Below, piece by piece: positions 15,904-24,711 of a stretch of DNA of 64,000 nt. Numbering within the stretch: the first letter of the stretch is position 1; every line of letters begins with the position of its first letter. The notes under the pieces are model-generated. The model worked only from the letters and a program-made list of their open reading frames with translations. It did not search any database and was not told the origin of the DNA. The translations under genes and the position numbers were made by a program. Source of the stretch: Mucilaginibacter rubeus (lineage in GTDB: Bacteria > Bacteroidota > Bacteroidia > Sphingobacteriales > Sphingobacteriaceae); the NCBI RefSeq assembly GCF_014643835.1, contig NZ_BMKD01000003.1:62001-126000 (forward strand). The letters run 5' to 3'.

Positions 15904-15911
15904 CAAAGTTA
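15904..15911 (-). promoter_or_regulatory. Candidate -7 box of the DHFR-like gene (TAACTTTG)
   Basis: On the minus strand TAACTTTG matches TAnnTTTG, 30 bases upstream of the ATG at 15873. No clear -33 TTG was seen. Confidence 0.42.
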
Positions 15912-16094
15912 CAGGCCCTGCGGCTGCAGAATAAGGCATGATCACGACATTATACCGTTATGATTGCGACATTTTAGAAGTATTCGTCCCGCGTTCGTTT
16001 GCAACGAGAGCTTAACCTGAATTAGCGTTTATACGCGATGAGCGATGCGATTGCCCGGCCGGAATAAGCACTCGTTGAAAATAAGCGCAAAAGG

Positions 16095-16133
16095 GAGAAA
16101 AATAAAGCCCCTCTTTGCAAAGCAAAGAGGGGC
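16095..16133 (-). terminator. Terminator of kup
   Basis: GCCCCTCTTTGC (16107-16118) and GCAAAGAGGGGC (16122-16133) form a perfect 12-base stem with a three-base loop. On the minus strand it is followed by TTTATTTTTCTC. Confidence 0.85.
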
Positions 16134-16178
16134 AACACATGTAGTTAGGTAGTGGAAGTTAATACATAATGGTTAGCC

Positions 16179-18188
16179 CTACGCAAAAACTTTCTTACCC
16201 ATACCTTCAACCGCTTTATGCGTAACCGGGTCAACCCTTTTTATGTGGATATTATTAACCGGTTTTACCACCAGCGGAATCTTTTCAATGCGTGTTTCAC
16301 TGGTATCAAGCCCAAAAGCCTTAGCTTCTGACTGGGCCAGTTTTTTAATGGCAAAATAGCTGTTGAGGATAAAGCTCTCCGATACATTGAACACGTTATT
16401 ATACGACAGGAATTTCTCCATGATCACAAACCTGAAATCGGCAGCCATATTGTGTTGTTTTAATGATGGGTAATTGCTGGAGATATCAATCTCGCCACGT
16501 TCAACCATATCTTCAACTACTTTACGGAACAATACGTTTACCCGCGGCTGGATCCTGAAGCCCAAACGGAATTCTACGCGGATGACTTTGCCCGGCTCAA
16601 TCTGGTCAACACTGTACTCCATAGTGTATGGCTCGTCGGTGCGTTCAATGTGCACAAACCAATAGGTGTCGGCACGTTTAGGACGGCGGCTCATGATGGA
16701 GTAGATGATCTTTTCTTCAATTTGTTTGCCATTATTGGCTTTGGTAAGATAGATCAGGTGCGTAGCGTATTTGTTTATGGTAGTATCATTGCTCAGTGCG
16801 TTTAGTAAAGGCAGTTTCTCCTTGATATCGGTAAAATGAAGGAAGCGGTTATTGATTTTACGGGCCTTAAACCAGGTGTACATCGTAAAGATCAGGCCAA
16901 CTTCAAATCCCACAAAAAACAAACGTTTTAGTATTTTAACCGCGTTAGCTACAAAAAAGGAGAATTCAACGGTTACAAATAAGCACAGGATAATGGTAAC
17001 CAGCCATACAGGCCAGTGCTTTACATAGCGCATAAAGTAATACATTAAAATGGTAGTGCTAAGCATAGCAATGGTGATGCTGAATCCGTAAGCAGCCGTC
17101 ATTGCGCTTGAGGTGCGGAAATAGAGCGATACCAAGATACAACCGATACACAGTATCCAGTTAATGCTTGGAATATAGATCTGCCCGCGGATATTTGACG
17201 GGTATTTGATGGTGATCCTCGGCCAAAAGTTCATGCTTACCGCCTCGCTGATAAGCGTAAAGGAGCCGCTGATTAAAGCCTGACTGGCAATAATGGTTGC
17301 CAGTGTAGCCAAAGCTATCGCAGGTAGCAGGAAGAAATGAGGAACGATTTCGAAGAACGGGTTAACGCCGGTAAAGTTCTTATCCGGAGCTTGCGACAGC
17401 ACCCAGGCGCCCTGCCCCAGGTAGTTTAATATCAGGGTTGTTTTCACAAAGATCCAGCTTACCTGGATATTGCGCCTGCCGCAATGGCCCAGGTCGGAGT
17501 ATAGGGCTTCCGCGCCCGTGGTACATAAAAATACCGCGCCTAACAACCAGAAACCTTTAGGATGGTCCATCAGTAAATGGGCGCCATAATAAGGGTTAAG
17601 AGCTTTAAAAATAGAGGGGAAATGCGCTACCTGTATAGTGCCTAATACACCCAGCATGATAAACCACATCAGCATAACCGGCCCGAATGCGGAACCGACC
17701 ACCTTGGTGCCAAACTGCTGAAAAAAGAACAGCAATAAAATGATGCTAATTACAATAATGAGGATCAGGTTATTGCCAGGGACAATAACAGTTGAAAATG
17801 CCGGTACTAAATTTAGGCCCTCAATGGCCGAGGTCACAGAGATGGGCGGGGTAATGATACCATCGGCAAGCAAAGTACCTGCGCCAATTATAGCAGGAAT
17901 AGCCAGCCATTTACCGTAACGCCTTACCAGAGCATATAATGAAAAAATACCGCCTTCGCCTTTGTTATCAGCCTGCAGCGTGATAACGATATACTTGAAT
18001 GTGGTTTGCAAAGTGAGTGTCCAGAAGATACAGGAAATGGAGCCTAATACCAGCGCGGGGTTCACCTTACCGCCTTCAACCAACAGGGTTTGAAAAACAT
18101 ACAGGGGAGAAGTACCGATATCGCCAAAAATAATACCGAGGGTAACGATCATACCCGCGAAAGTGAGTTGCTTAACGTGCGAATTCAT
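16179..18188 (-). CDS. kup: Low-affinity potassium transporter Kup
   Basis: K+/H+ symporter of the KUP/HAK/KT family in the inner membrane, 669 residues. The first helix carries GIIFGDIGTSPLYVF, the family signature. About 12 transmembrane helices run to about residue 430 (DNKGEGGIFSLYALVRRY, LADGIITPPISVTSAIEGL and AEALYSDLGHCGRRNIQ are all visible). A cytoplasmic C-terminal domain of about 230 residues follows. The ATG is clear and the length is normal. It is monocistronic, with a terminator downstream and divergent alkB upstream. Confidence 0.94.
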   Translation of the reverse strand: MNSHVKQLTFAGMIVTLGIIFGDIGTSPLYVFQTLLVEGGKVNPALVLGSISCIFWTLTLQTTFKYIVITLQADNKGEGGIFSLYALVRRYGKWLAIPAIIGAGTLLADGIITPPISVTSAIEGLNLVPAFSTVIVPGNNLILIIVISIILLLFFFQQFGTKVVGSAFGPVMLMWFIMLGVLGTIQVAHFPSIFKALNPYYGAHLLMDHPKGFWLLGAVFLCTTGAEALYSDLGHCGRRNIQVSWIFVKTTLILNYLGQGAWVLSQAPDKNFTGVNPFFEIVPHFFLLPAIALATLATIIASQALISGSFTLISEAVSMNFWPRITIKYPSNIRGQIYIPSINWILCIGCILVSLYFRTSSAMTAAYGFSITIAMLSTTILMYYFMRYVKHWPVWLVTIILCLFVTVEFSFFVANAVKILKRLFFVGFEVGLIFTMYTWFKARKINNRFLHFTDIKEKLPLLNALSNDTTINKYATHLIYLTKANNGKQIEEKIIYSIMSRRPKRADTYWFVHIERTDEPYTMEYSVDQIEPGKVIRVEFRLGFRIQPRVNVLFRKVVEDMVERGEIDISSNYPSLKQHNMAADFRFVIMEKFLSYNNVFNVSESFILNSYFAIKKLAQSEAKAFGLDTSETRIEKIPLVVKPVNNIHIKRVDPVTHKAVEGMGKKVFA

Positions 18189-18502
18189 GAAGTGTATAAA
18201 TTGTTAGGGGAAAAAGAGGGGATGATACCAGCTGCAATGAAGAAACTTATTGTCCGTTTTGTAAATTTTGCTGCAGCAGCGATAAACAATGCCATCGTAA
18301 ATTTATTTTGTATTGTGAAGCCGCATGGCCAATAAGCATGCCATAGCGTTTTTGTTTTATTTAGAGGCTTGTGTTATAGGAGTTTATCAAAATGAGAAAG
18401 ATTTTCTCAATATGAGGAAAAGCTATCAAAATGATAGGTTTTATCATTTTGATAACAGGATGGCCGATCGTGTTTATGGTATGTATTTACAGATATTTGA
18501 AC
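18189..18502. other. Divergent kup-alkB intergenic region with an inverted repeat
   Basis: A 314-base region separating divergent genes. TATCAAAATGATA (18424-18436) and TATCATTTTGATA (18442-18454) form a perfect 13-base inverted repeat with a five-base spacer. A related TTTATCAAAATGAGA lies near 18384 and a smaller palindrome GAGAAAGATTTTCTC sits between them. The arrangement looks operator-like. No gene was supported here; the short frames present are accidental. Confidence 0.5.
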
Positions 18503-19111
18503 ATGGATCTATTCAATAATGACCAGCTGAACCTGTTTGGCGCACCAAAAAACTTGTTGCCTTTTGATGGAGAGGTATTGCTTTATCCCCATTTTTATAA
18601 GGAAGATGTATTTACGCGGCTGGTTGAGGAAACCCCATGGAAGCAGGATAAAATGAAAATCTATGGCAGGGAAGTGAACTTCCCCCGGCTTACGGCCTGG
18701 TATGGCGAAAGCGATGAAGTGTATGTATACTCCGGAGTAGTAAATGTTCCGGTTAAGTTTAGTCCGCTGTTGTTGGATATTAAGCAGGCGGCGGAGCAGC
18801 AGTGCGGTCACCGGTTTAATACAGCGCTGCTTAATTATTACCGTGACGGTTGCGATAGTATGGGCTGGCATAGTGATGATGAAAGCGAGCTTGGCGGTAA
18901 CCCTGTCATCGCTTCGGTATCATTTGGTGCTTCGCGGGTTTTCCAGTTTAAGCATAAGCGGCAAAAGAATGCTAAAGTATCTGTCGTACTTAACAACGGC
19001 GATCTGCTGATCATGCAGGGGCAAACGCAGCATCACTGGCTTCACCAGGTACCCAAAACAAGCAGGATGCAGGGGGCAAGGATTAATATAACGTTCAGAA
19101 GAATTGGATAA
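18503..19111 (+). CDS. AlkB-like 2-oxoglutarate/Fe(II)-dependent dioxygenase
   Basis: A 202-residue AlkB-family oxidative demethylase, predicted to repair N-alkylated bases (1-meA, 3-meC) in DNA or RNA. NYYRDGCDSMGWHSDDESEL contains the iron-binding HxD and the typical HSDDE; HHWLHQVPK supplies the distal histidine; RINITFR holds the 2-oxoglutarate-binding arginine. The NYY..G...M.WHSDDE pattern is like the ALKBH2/3 type. The frame is open upstream to 18431, but ATG 18503 gives the usual short N-terminus and the extension overlaps the inverted repeat, so I chose 18503. A link to DNA-damage control is only suggested by the operator-like repeat. Confidence 0.88.
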   Translation: MDLFNNDQLNLFGAPKNLLPFDGEVLLYPHFYKEDVFTRLVEETPWKQDKMKIYGREVNFPRLTAWYGESDEVYVYSGVVNVPVKFSPLLLDIKQAAEQQCGHRFNTALLNYYRDGCDSMGWHSDDESELGGNPVIASVSFGASRVFQFKHKRQKNAKVSVVLNNGDLLIMQGQTQHHWLHQVPKTSRMQGARINITFRRIG

Positions 19112-19145
19112 AGATTTTGCTTTTATGATATAGTTGATCCGAAAG

Positions 19146-19173
19146 TGGCAGGCGCAATTAAGCGTCCCTGCAC
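19146..19173. repeat. Short palindromic half-element related to the nuoK-nuoL repeat
   Basis: Read on the minus strand it is GTGCAGGGACGCTTAATTGCGCCTGCC, here given only by its parts: GTGCAGGGACGC, TTAATTGCG and CCTGCC. It aligns with TGTAGAGACGCATAATTGCG of the element at 6521-6596. It lies between alkB and the amidohydrolase gene. Confidence 0.45.
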
Positions 19174-19234
19174 AAAAAAACTGTTTTGTAACATCCCAAA
19201 CAAACCCCTATCTTACATTAACATTACTGACCTT

Positions 19235-21214
19235 ATGAAAACACCTTTATTATTATTTGCCGCCTTTTCGGCCTTAATAACAAACGCCAACGCGCAAACC
19301 GATTTGCCAACTGATAGCGGTACCTTTTTTCTGCATAAGTTTGAGCAGCACATTGGTAAGGAAACCTATTACGTACACAAGTATAAAGATGCCGTTCATT
19401 ATAATATCAATTTTAAGTTTGTTGACCGTGGTTCGCCGGTGCCGCTTACTGCCGAGTTGAAGGTGAATCCCGTAGCCGATCCGCTGGAATTGACCATAAA
19501 AGGCAATACTTCAAGGTTTTCGACCATTGATGATAAAATAACCATTCGCGGAGGTGAGGCTGCAATCAGGGTTAACGATTCATCATATACACAAAAAGTA
19601 CTGCCGCTCAGCTTCCCGGTAGCTGGCTATTCGCCGGGCACTGTGCAGCAGGTTCTCATCCAATATTGGAATAAACATAAACAACCTGCAAGCATCCATA
19701 CACTGCCATTTGGCGCGGTACAAATCAAAAAAGCAGGTATTGATCAGCTTACGTTTAACGGTAAACCGCTTACACTTAACCGGCTCACCATAAGCGGACT
19801 GGTTTGGGGTAACGAACTGGTTTGGACTGATAATGAGGGTAAACTCATATGCCTGATCACTAATGACGCCGAAGGTGACAAACTGGAAATGATGCGGGTA
19901 CCTTACGAAGAACTGTTACCACAGCTCATCAGTAAGGCGGCTACCTACGGTATGGAACTATTTGCGAAAGCGGCCGCACCAACAGGTAAAGCAGATAAGA
20001 TAATAGCTATTACCGGCGGAAACCTGGTTGACGTAAATACCGGTATAAGCACACCTAATGCTGTTGTGTTGATTGAAAATGGCATTATCAAACAAACGGG
20101 TAAGATTGGTGAGGTTAAAATACCGGCAGGGGCTAAGCTCATCGATGCCAAAGGAAAATCTATTTTACCTGGCCTGTGGGATATGCACTCGCACTTTGAG
20201 CAGGCCGAGTGGGGGCCGGCCTATCTTGCAGCAGGTGTAACTACCGTGCGCGATTGTGGTAACGAATTTGGTTACATCAACGCTATAAAAGCCGCTATTG
20301 ATGGCGGCAAGGGTGTGGGGCCCAATATTATTAAAGCCGGCATTATTGACGGCAAAGGGCCTTATGCATTGGGGATTATCCAGGCTGATACTAAAGAAGA
20401 GGCTATAAAGGCAGTAGACCGTTATAAAGAAAATGGCTTTCAGCAGATCAAGATCTATAGTTCGGTTAAACCGGCTATAGTTAAAGTTATTTGTGATGAG
20501 GCACACCGGTTGGGTTTAACCGTAACAGGCCATATCCCGCAGGGCATGACCCTTCAGCAAGGCGTTGATTCGGGGATGAATATGGTTAACCACGTACAGT
20601 ATGTGTATTCCATCATGAAACGGGATAAGGACAGGTCGGTTATTTTCGATGATTCGGTAAGTATTGCGGCTATTAAGTTTATAAAAGACCATCATGTGGT
20701 AATTGATCCCACAGTAGGTGTTTTCGAGCTCGCCTTCCGTAATGTTAAGGATGATATAACCAAACTGGAGCCTAATTATTATACACTGCCGCTGCCGCTT
20801 CAGGCACTGTTTAAAAACATGGGCGAAGAACCGGAGAAGGCCGCTAAGCTGAAACCCTTGTATGAAAGCATGAAGAAAACCGTTAAGGTATTGCATGATG
20901 CCGGAGTTACTATTGTTGCAGGCACAGATATGGGGTTCCCCGGCTATAGTCTTGACCGCGAACTTGAATTATATGTTGAAGCCGGTCTTACCCCGGCGCA
21001 GGCTATCAAAACAGCAACGATAACACCGGCAATGGTAATGGGGCTTGATAAAACAACAGGTTCGGTTGAAGTGGGAAAGCAAGCCGACCTTGTTATTATC
21101 GATGGTGATCCGCTGCGTAATATCAGGGAGATCAGGAAAGTATCGGTAGTAATAAAAGAAGGCCGGATCTATGACCCGGTTAAGCTGCACCAGATGGTTG
21201 GGTTTAAGAAATAG
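19235..21214 (+). CDS. Exported amidohydrolase family protein (metal-dependent hydrolase)
   Basis: A 659-residue amidohydrolase-superfamily enzyme with a signal peptide (KTPLLLFAAFSALITNANA), so probably periplasmic. An extra N-terminal domain of about 220 residues precedes the hydrolase core. The core begins with GGNLVDVNTGISTPNAVVLIENG and has LPGLWDMHSHFE (metal-binding HxH), VTGHIPQGM, NHVQYV, TIVAGTDMGFPGYSLDRELELYVEAGLTP (metal aspartate) and the closing KTTGSVEVGKQADLVIIDGDPL. This pattern is closest to imidazolonepropionase-like or dipeptidase-type amidohydrolases; the substrate cannot be read from sequence. ATG 19235 was chosen over an upstream open frame because of the signal peptide. 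Confidence 0.83.
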   Translation: MKTPLLLFAAFSALITNANAQTDLPTDSGTFFLHKFEQHIGKETYYVHKYKDAVHYNINFKFVDRGSPVPLTAELKVNPVADPLELTIKGNTSRFSTIDDKITIRGGEAAIRVNDSSYTQKVLPLSFPVAGYSPGTVQQVLIQYWNKHKQPASIHTLPFGAVQIKKAGIDQLTFNGKPLTLNRLTISGLVWGNELVWTDNEGKLICLITNDAEGDKLEMMRVPYEELLPQLISKAATYGMELFAKAAAPTGKADKIIAITGGNLVDVNTGISTPNAVVLIENGIIKQTGKIGEVKIPAGAKLIDAKGKSILPGLWDMHSHFEQAEWGPAYLAAGVTTVRDCGNEFGYINAIKAAIDGGKGVGPNIIKAGIIDGKGPYALGIIQADTKEEAIKAVDRYKENGFQQIKIYSSVKPAIVKVICDEAHRLGLTVTGHIPQGMTLQQGVDSGMNMVNHVQYVYSIMKRDKDRSVIFDDSVSIAAIKFIKDHHVVIDPTVGVFELAFRNVKDDITKLEPNYYTLPLPLQALFKNMGEEPEKAAKLKPLYESMKKTVKVLHDAGVTIVAGTDMGFPGYSLDRELELYVEAGLTPAQAIKTATITPAMVMGLDKTTGSVEVGKQADLVIIDGDPLRNIREIRKVSVVIKEGRIYDPVKLHQMVGFKK

Positions 21215-21218
21215 GCGT

Positions 21219-21317
21219 GTGGTTTATTGGGTTGATTAGGTTAATGGTTGGTTTTCAGTGTGATAACTACTCATTAAATCAACCATTCACCAAATCAACC
21301 TGGCAATCAATAAACTA
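21219..21317. repeat. Imperfect intergenic inverted repeat
   Basis: The left part (21219-21255) is built from GGTTTATTGGGTTGATTAGG and TTAATGGTTGGTTTT. The right part (21276-21317) is its approximate complement (AAATCAACCATTCACCAAATC, AATCAATAAAC). It could form a long imperfect hairpin between the amidohydrolase and purF-like genes. Confidence 0.45.
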
Positions 21318-21362
21318 CTAATTTATGACAATAGATTTTACCGATACTTCATTTTAAAATGA

Positions 21363-21370
21363 TACCTTTG
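21363..21370 (+). promoter_or_regulatory. Candidate -7 box of the purF-like gene (TACCTTTG)
   Basis: TACCTTTG is an exact TAnnTTTG match 17 bases before the ATG. No good -33 element was seen. Confidence 0.45.
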
Positions 21371-21387
21371 CAGCCTCATTCCGAATC

Positions 21388-23295
21388 ATGAGCGATCAGA
21401 TTAAACATGAATGCGGTGTGGCATTTATCCGCTTACTAAAGCCACTATCTTATTATCAGAAAAAGTACGGAACTGCACTGTACGGCCTGAACAAACTTTA
21501 TCTCTTAATGGAAAAACAACACAACCGCGGCCAGGATGGCGCAGGTGTTGCTACCATTAAACTGGATATTGAACCGGGCAAAAGATACATCAGCCGTCAC
21601 CGCTCAATGGCCTCAAATGCCGTTGCCGATATTTTTGAATATATCCAAAAGAAATTTGCGGAAATTCAAAAAGAAACCCCGGAAAAGATGGCTGATGCTG
21701 AATGGCTTAAAGAACATGTTAGCTTTACCGGCGAGGTTTTGTTAGGGCACCTGCGTTATGGTACCCATGGCAAAAACAGCATTGAAAGCTGCCACCCGTT
21801 TTTAAGGCAAAACAACTGGATGACCCGTAACCTGGTTATTGCCGGTAATTTTAACATGACCAATGTTGATGAATTACTGCAACAACTGTATGCATTAGGC
21901 CAGCATCCAAAAGAAAAGGCCGACACGGTTACTGTGCTCGAAAAAATAGGCCACTTCATCGATACCGAAAACCAGGGCTTGTTTGATCAGTACAAGCGCG
22001 AAGGATTGGACGACAACAGGGAGATCAGTAAGCTTATCGCTAATGATATGGATGTTGCCAAGATCCTCCGTAAATCTGCAAAGAACTGGGATGGCGGCTA
22101 TACTATTGCCGGGATCCTTGGCCATGGAGATGCCTTTGTAATGCGTGATCCGGTGGGGATTCGCCCGGCATTTTATTATTATAATGATGAGATCGTTGTT
22201 GCGGCATCTGAACGCCCTGCTATCCAAACGGCATTTAACGTGCCGATGGAGGAGATTAGGGAAATCCGCCCGGGCCATGCGTTGATCGTTAAAAAGAATG
22301 GTAAGATAACTGAGGATATGTTCAGCGAGCCAAAAGAAAAGAAAGCCTGCTCTTTTGAGCGGATCTACTTTTCGCGCGGCAGCGACTCGGCCATTTACCG
22401 TGAGCGTAAGCAATTAGGTCGCCTGCTTTGCCCGCAGATATTGGATTTTGTTAATCATGATATTAAAAACACGGTATTCTCCTACATACCAAACACCGCC
22501 GAAGTTGCCTTTTATGGTATGGTTGAGGGCATGCACAAGTATGTAAAGAAATATCAGCACGAAAAACTGCTTGAGCTTGGAAGCGACATTACCGAAGAAA
22601 AGCTTACCGAAATATTACAGGTAGCCCCAAGGGTTGAAAAGATAGCCATTAAGGATGTTAAACTGCGTACTTTCATCACCCAGGACGCGGATCGCAGCGA
22701 AATGGTGGCCCACGTATACGATACTACTTACGGATTGATCAAAAAAGGCACCGATACCTTAGTGGTATTGGATGACTCTATAGTTCGTGGTACTACGCTG
22801 AAACAAAGTATCCTGAAAATCCTTGACAGGCTTGGCCCTAAAAAAGTAGTTGTGGTTTCGTCTGCTCCGCAGATCCGTTACCCCGATTGTTATGGGATCG
22901 ACATGTCACGTATGGGTGAATTTGTGGCATTTGAAGCAGCAATCAGTTTGTTAAAAGAGATGGGCAGGGAAGATGTGATCCTGGATGTTTATCAAAAATG
23001 TAAAGACAGCCAGAAACTGCCGAAGGAGGAAGTTGAAAATTATGTGAAAGAGATTTATGCCTTGTTTACCGATCAGCAGATCTCTGACCGTATTGCGCAG
23101 ATCATCACACCTAAAAATGTGAATTGCGAGGTACAGGTAATTTATCAAACATTAGATAACCTGCACATCGCTTGTCCTGATAACCTTGGTGATTGGTATT
23201 TCAGTGGTGATTACCCAACCCCGGGTGGTAACAAGGTTGTTAACCGCGCCTTTGTTAACTGGATGGAAGGTAAAAACCAAAGAGCTTATATGTAA
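21388..23295 (+). CDS. Amidophosphoribosyltransferase-like class II glutamine amidotransferase (long PurF-like form)
   Basis: A 635-residue protein with an N-terminal Ntn glutamine amidotransferase domain and a C-terminal phosphoribosyltransferase domain, as in PurF, which makes phosphoribosylamine from PRPP and glutamine. Cys9 in HECGVAF would be the nucleophile after removal of MSDQIKHE. LLGHLRYGTHGKNS and MRDPVGIRPAFYY are family motifs, and VVLDDSIVRGTTLKQSI is the PRPP-binding loop. It is over 100 residues longer than standard PurF, with insertions in the middle (about 370-420) and a C-terminal extension after residue 530. Bacteroidota often carry this long form beside a canonical PurF; whether it is the purine enzyme or a paralogue with another acceptor is open. 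Confidence 0.82.
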   Translation: MSDQIKHECGVAFIRLLKPLSYYQKKYGTALYGLNKLYLLMEKQHNRGQDGAGVATIKLDIEPGKRYISRHRSMASNAVADIFEYIQKKFAEIQKETPEKMADAEWLKEHVSFTGEVLLGHLRYGTHGKNSIESCHPFLRQNNWMTRNLVIAGNFNMTNVDELLQQLYALGQHPKEKADTVTVLEKIGHFIDTENQGLFDQYKREGLDDNREISKLIANDMDVAKILRKSAKNWDGGYTIAGILGHGDAFVMRDPVGIRPAFYYYNDEIVVAASERPAIQTAFNVPMEEIREIRPGHALIVKKNGKITEDMFSEPKEKKACSFERIYFSRGSDSAIYRERKQLGRLLCPQILDFVNHDIKNTVFSYIPNTAEVAFYGMVEGMHKYVKKYQHEKLLELGSDITEEKLTEILQVAPRVEKIAIKDVKLRTFITQDADRSEMVAHVYDTTYGLIKKGTDTLVVLDDSIVRGTTLKQSILKILDRLGPKKVVVVSSAPQIRYPDCYGIDMSRMGEFVAFEAAISLLKEMGREDVILDVYQKCKDSQKLPKEEVENYVKEIYALFTDQQISDRIAQIITPKNVNCEVQVIYQTLDNLHIACPDNLGDWYFSGDYPTPGGNKVVNRAFVNWMEGKNQRAYM

Positions 23296-23330
23296 TGCCC
23301 CCTAACCCCCTAAAGGGGGAATGATATACG

Positions 23331-23362
23331 AGGCGATGAGTTTTTCATCGCCTTTTTTGTTT
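23331..23362 (+). terminator. Terminator after the purF-like gene
   Basis: AGGCGATGA and TCATCGCCT pair around GTTTT and are followed by TTTTTTGTTTT. A second small palindrome (CCCCCTAAAGGGGG) lies between it and the stop codon. Confidence 0.85.
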
Positions 23363-23442
23363 TAAAAGAAAATCATTGTTTAGACAATGACAAGAAATAT
23401 GTCACAGCGCACGTAGTGACAATACCAACAACCACGAAAGTT

Positions 23443-23832
23443 TTATTTTATGAGTGAAAGGATAATCGATACTTGCATAATCAAAGTCATTGCATAAACA
23501 AGCTTTAAAAAAAAGAAGGAGAATACTTTTAGGCCGGTAGAAATAAAGTTTTCGTTTTGCGGTGTTGTTATCCTGTGTATTCTTTTGACCGCAAAATAAG
23601 TAAACCAGAAATAAGTGAACAGGGGAAATAATGAAAAGAAAATAAGCCCTGAAAAAGTACGCATTGGCATTAGGAATGGGAGGTTGAAAAAATGTAGTAA
23701 AATCAATAATATAGTGCATATAAGAAATAGCTTGAATTGTTTTGCATTTACCCATTCGGTTTTATTCAGTTTTGAATAAACAACTAAGTCAACCGCAATA
23801 AAAAGAAGTATATAAATGATTTCCTGGAACAT
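23443..23832 (-). CDS. Hypothetical integral membrane protein
   Basis: A 129-residue frame rich in Phe, Leu and Ile with about four predicted transmembrane helices (around residues 4-20, 34-50, 58-80 and 102-125). I do not recognise a family. It starts with ATG and ends 146 bases from the end of the purF-like gene, in tail-to-tail orientation. An overlapping open frame on the same strand (23402-23755) is less convincing because it lacks coherent membrane segments. AT-rich codon use makes chance reading harder to exclude. Confidence 0.5.
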   Translation of the reverse strand: MFQEIIYILLFIAVDLVVYSKLNKTEWVNAKQFKLFLICTILLILLHFFNLPFLMPMRTFSGLIFFSLFPLFTYFWFTYFAVKRIHRITTPQNENFISTGLKVFSFFFLKLVYAMTLIMQVSIILSLIK

Positions 23833-23887
23833 GACAATAAGGTTTATGGTTTAAAGTAAATGTAGCGAATACTGATAGAAAAGTTTC

Positions 23888-24544
23888 CTATGATCCTGCC
23901 GGTGCCGCAAATACAAAATGTGTAACCAGCTTATCAATCAGCACCAATGAGGCGATAATGAGCGCGATACCAGCAACCTCATTTAAACGGTGGATAAATT
24001 TAACCGAAATACGTGCCCGGAGTTTATTAGCATAAAAAGCTTTGAGGGTATCCATACCAAACTGGATGATGAGTATGGTAAGGAACATAACGGCTATATG
24101 AAAGGATCTGTGCGGGGTGCCCACCAAGAATGTGGTACTGGCCGCACCGATCACTACCGTCCAGTGGAAGAGGAGGGTAGGGTTAAAAATGCACATCAGG
24201 AAACCTTTAAGTACGTAACCAAAGCGGTCGGCACCTGATGGGACTTTGTTTTCATAATTGATCTCGCTTTTTTTGAACATGTAATATAGGCCAAGCGCGA
24301 ATAATATGGCGCTGCCTACAACGCCTGCTATAACTTTGGTATGGTCAGATACATCGATATATTGCGAACCAAACAGGATTGCTCCTACAAAAACCACATC
24401 GCTGCAAACCACACCAAGGGCAAGCGAAACACCGGCATGAAACCCTTTTTCGATACTGGTTTTAATGAGCGCAAAAAAAACCGGGCCGGTAATAAATGTA
24501 AGCACTAATCCAAACCCGATACCCGAAACAATGGCTTTTATCAT
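23888..24544 (-). CDS. LysE/RhtB family translocator
   Basis: A 218-residue membrane exporter of the LysE/RhtB superfamily, whose members export amino acids or related small molecules. It has six predicted helices with the family features GFGLVLTFITGPVFFALIKTSIEKGF and ALGVVCSDVVFVGAILFG in the first half and GFLMCIFNPTLLFHW (the NP-containing re-entrant segment) in the middle. The frame opens 14 codons earlier, but MIKAIVSGIGFG is the usual start, so I chose 24544. The substrate is not predictable. Confidence 0.85.
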   Translation of the reverse strand: MIKAIVSGIGFGLVLTFITGPVFFALIKTSIEKGFHAGVSLALGVVCSDVVFVGAILFGSQYIDVSDHTKVIAGVVGSAILFALGLYYMFKKSEINYENKVPSGADRFGYVLKGFLMCIFNPTLLFHWTVVIGAASTTFLVGTPHRSFHIAVMFLTILIIQFGMDTLKAFYANKLRARISVKFIHRLNEVAGIALIIASLVLIDKLVTHFVFAAPAGS

Positions 24545-24711
24545 TAAGTTAAGCTTTGTTCTTTTTTGAACATTGCGAATATGCAATTTTATCTCATAAA
24601 CAACGAAAGTTAAAATTGTGATTTAATTTATTTAAAAAAGACCAGAGAGTTTTACCAAAATTGAATTATGTTTAGAAATTCAAAAATCAAATCTGTACAA
24701 CCTATTTTAAA

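Larger units (their letters stand above)
15874..16178. other. Gene-less region between the DHFR-like gene and kup
   Basis: About 300 bases without a supportable gene. It holds a minus-strand TAACTTTG box near 15904 (promoter of the DHFR-like gene) and the kup terminator near 16107. The middle (about 15930-16090) shows no clear structure. Confidence 0.6.

Noticed and set aside
18431-18502. Hydrophobic N-terminal extension of AlkB as a membrane anchor
   Set aside because: It arises from the inverted repeat sequence; AlkB proteins start near 18503 and are cytoplasmic.
23402-23755. Alternative 117-codon frame on the minus strand
   Set aside because: It overlaps the membrane-protein frame 23443-23832, which has coherent helices; it looks like an antisense/out-of-frame shadow.
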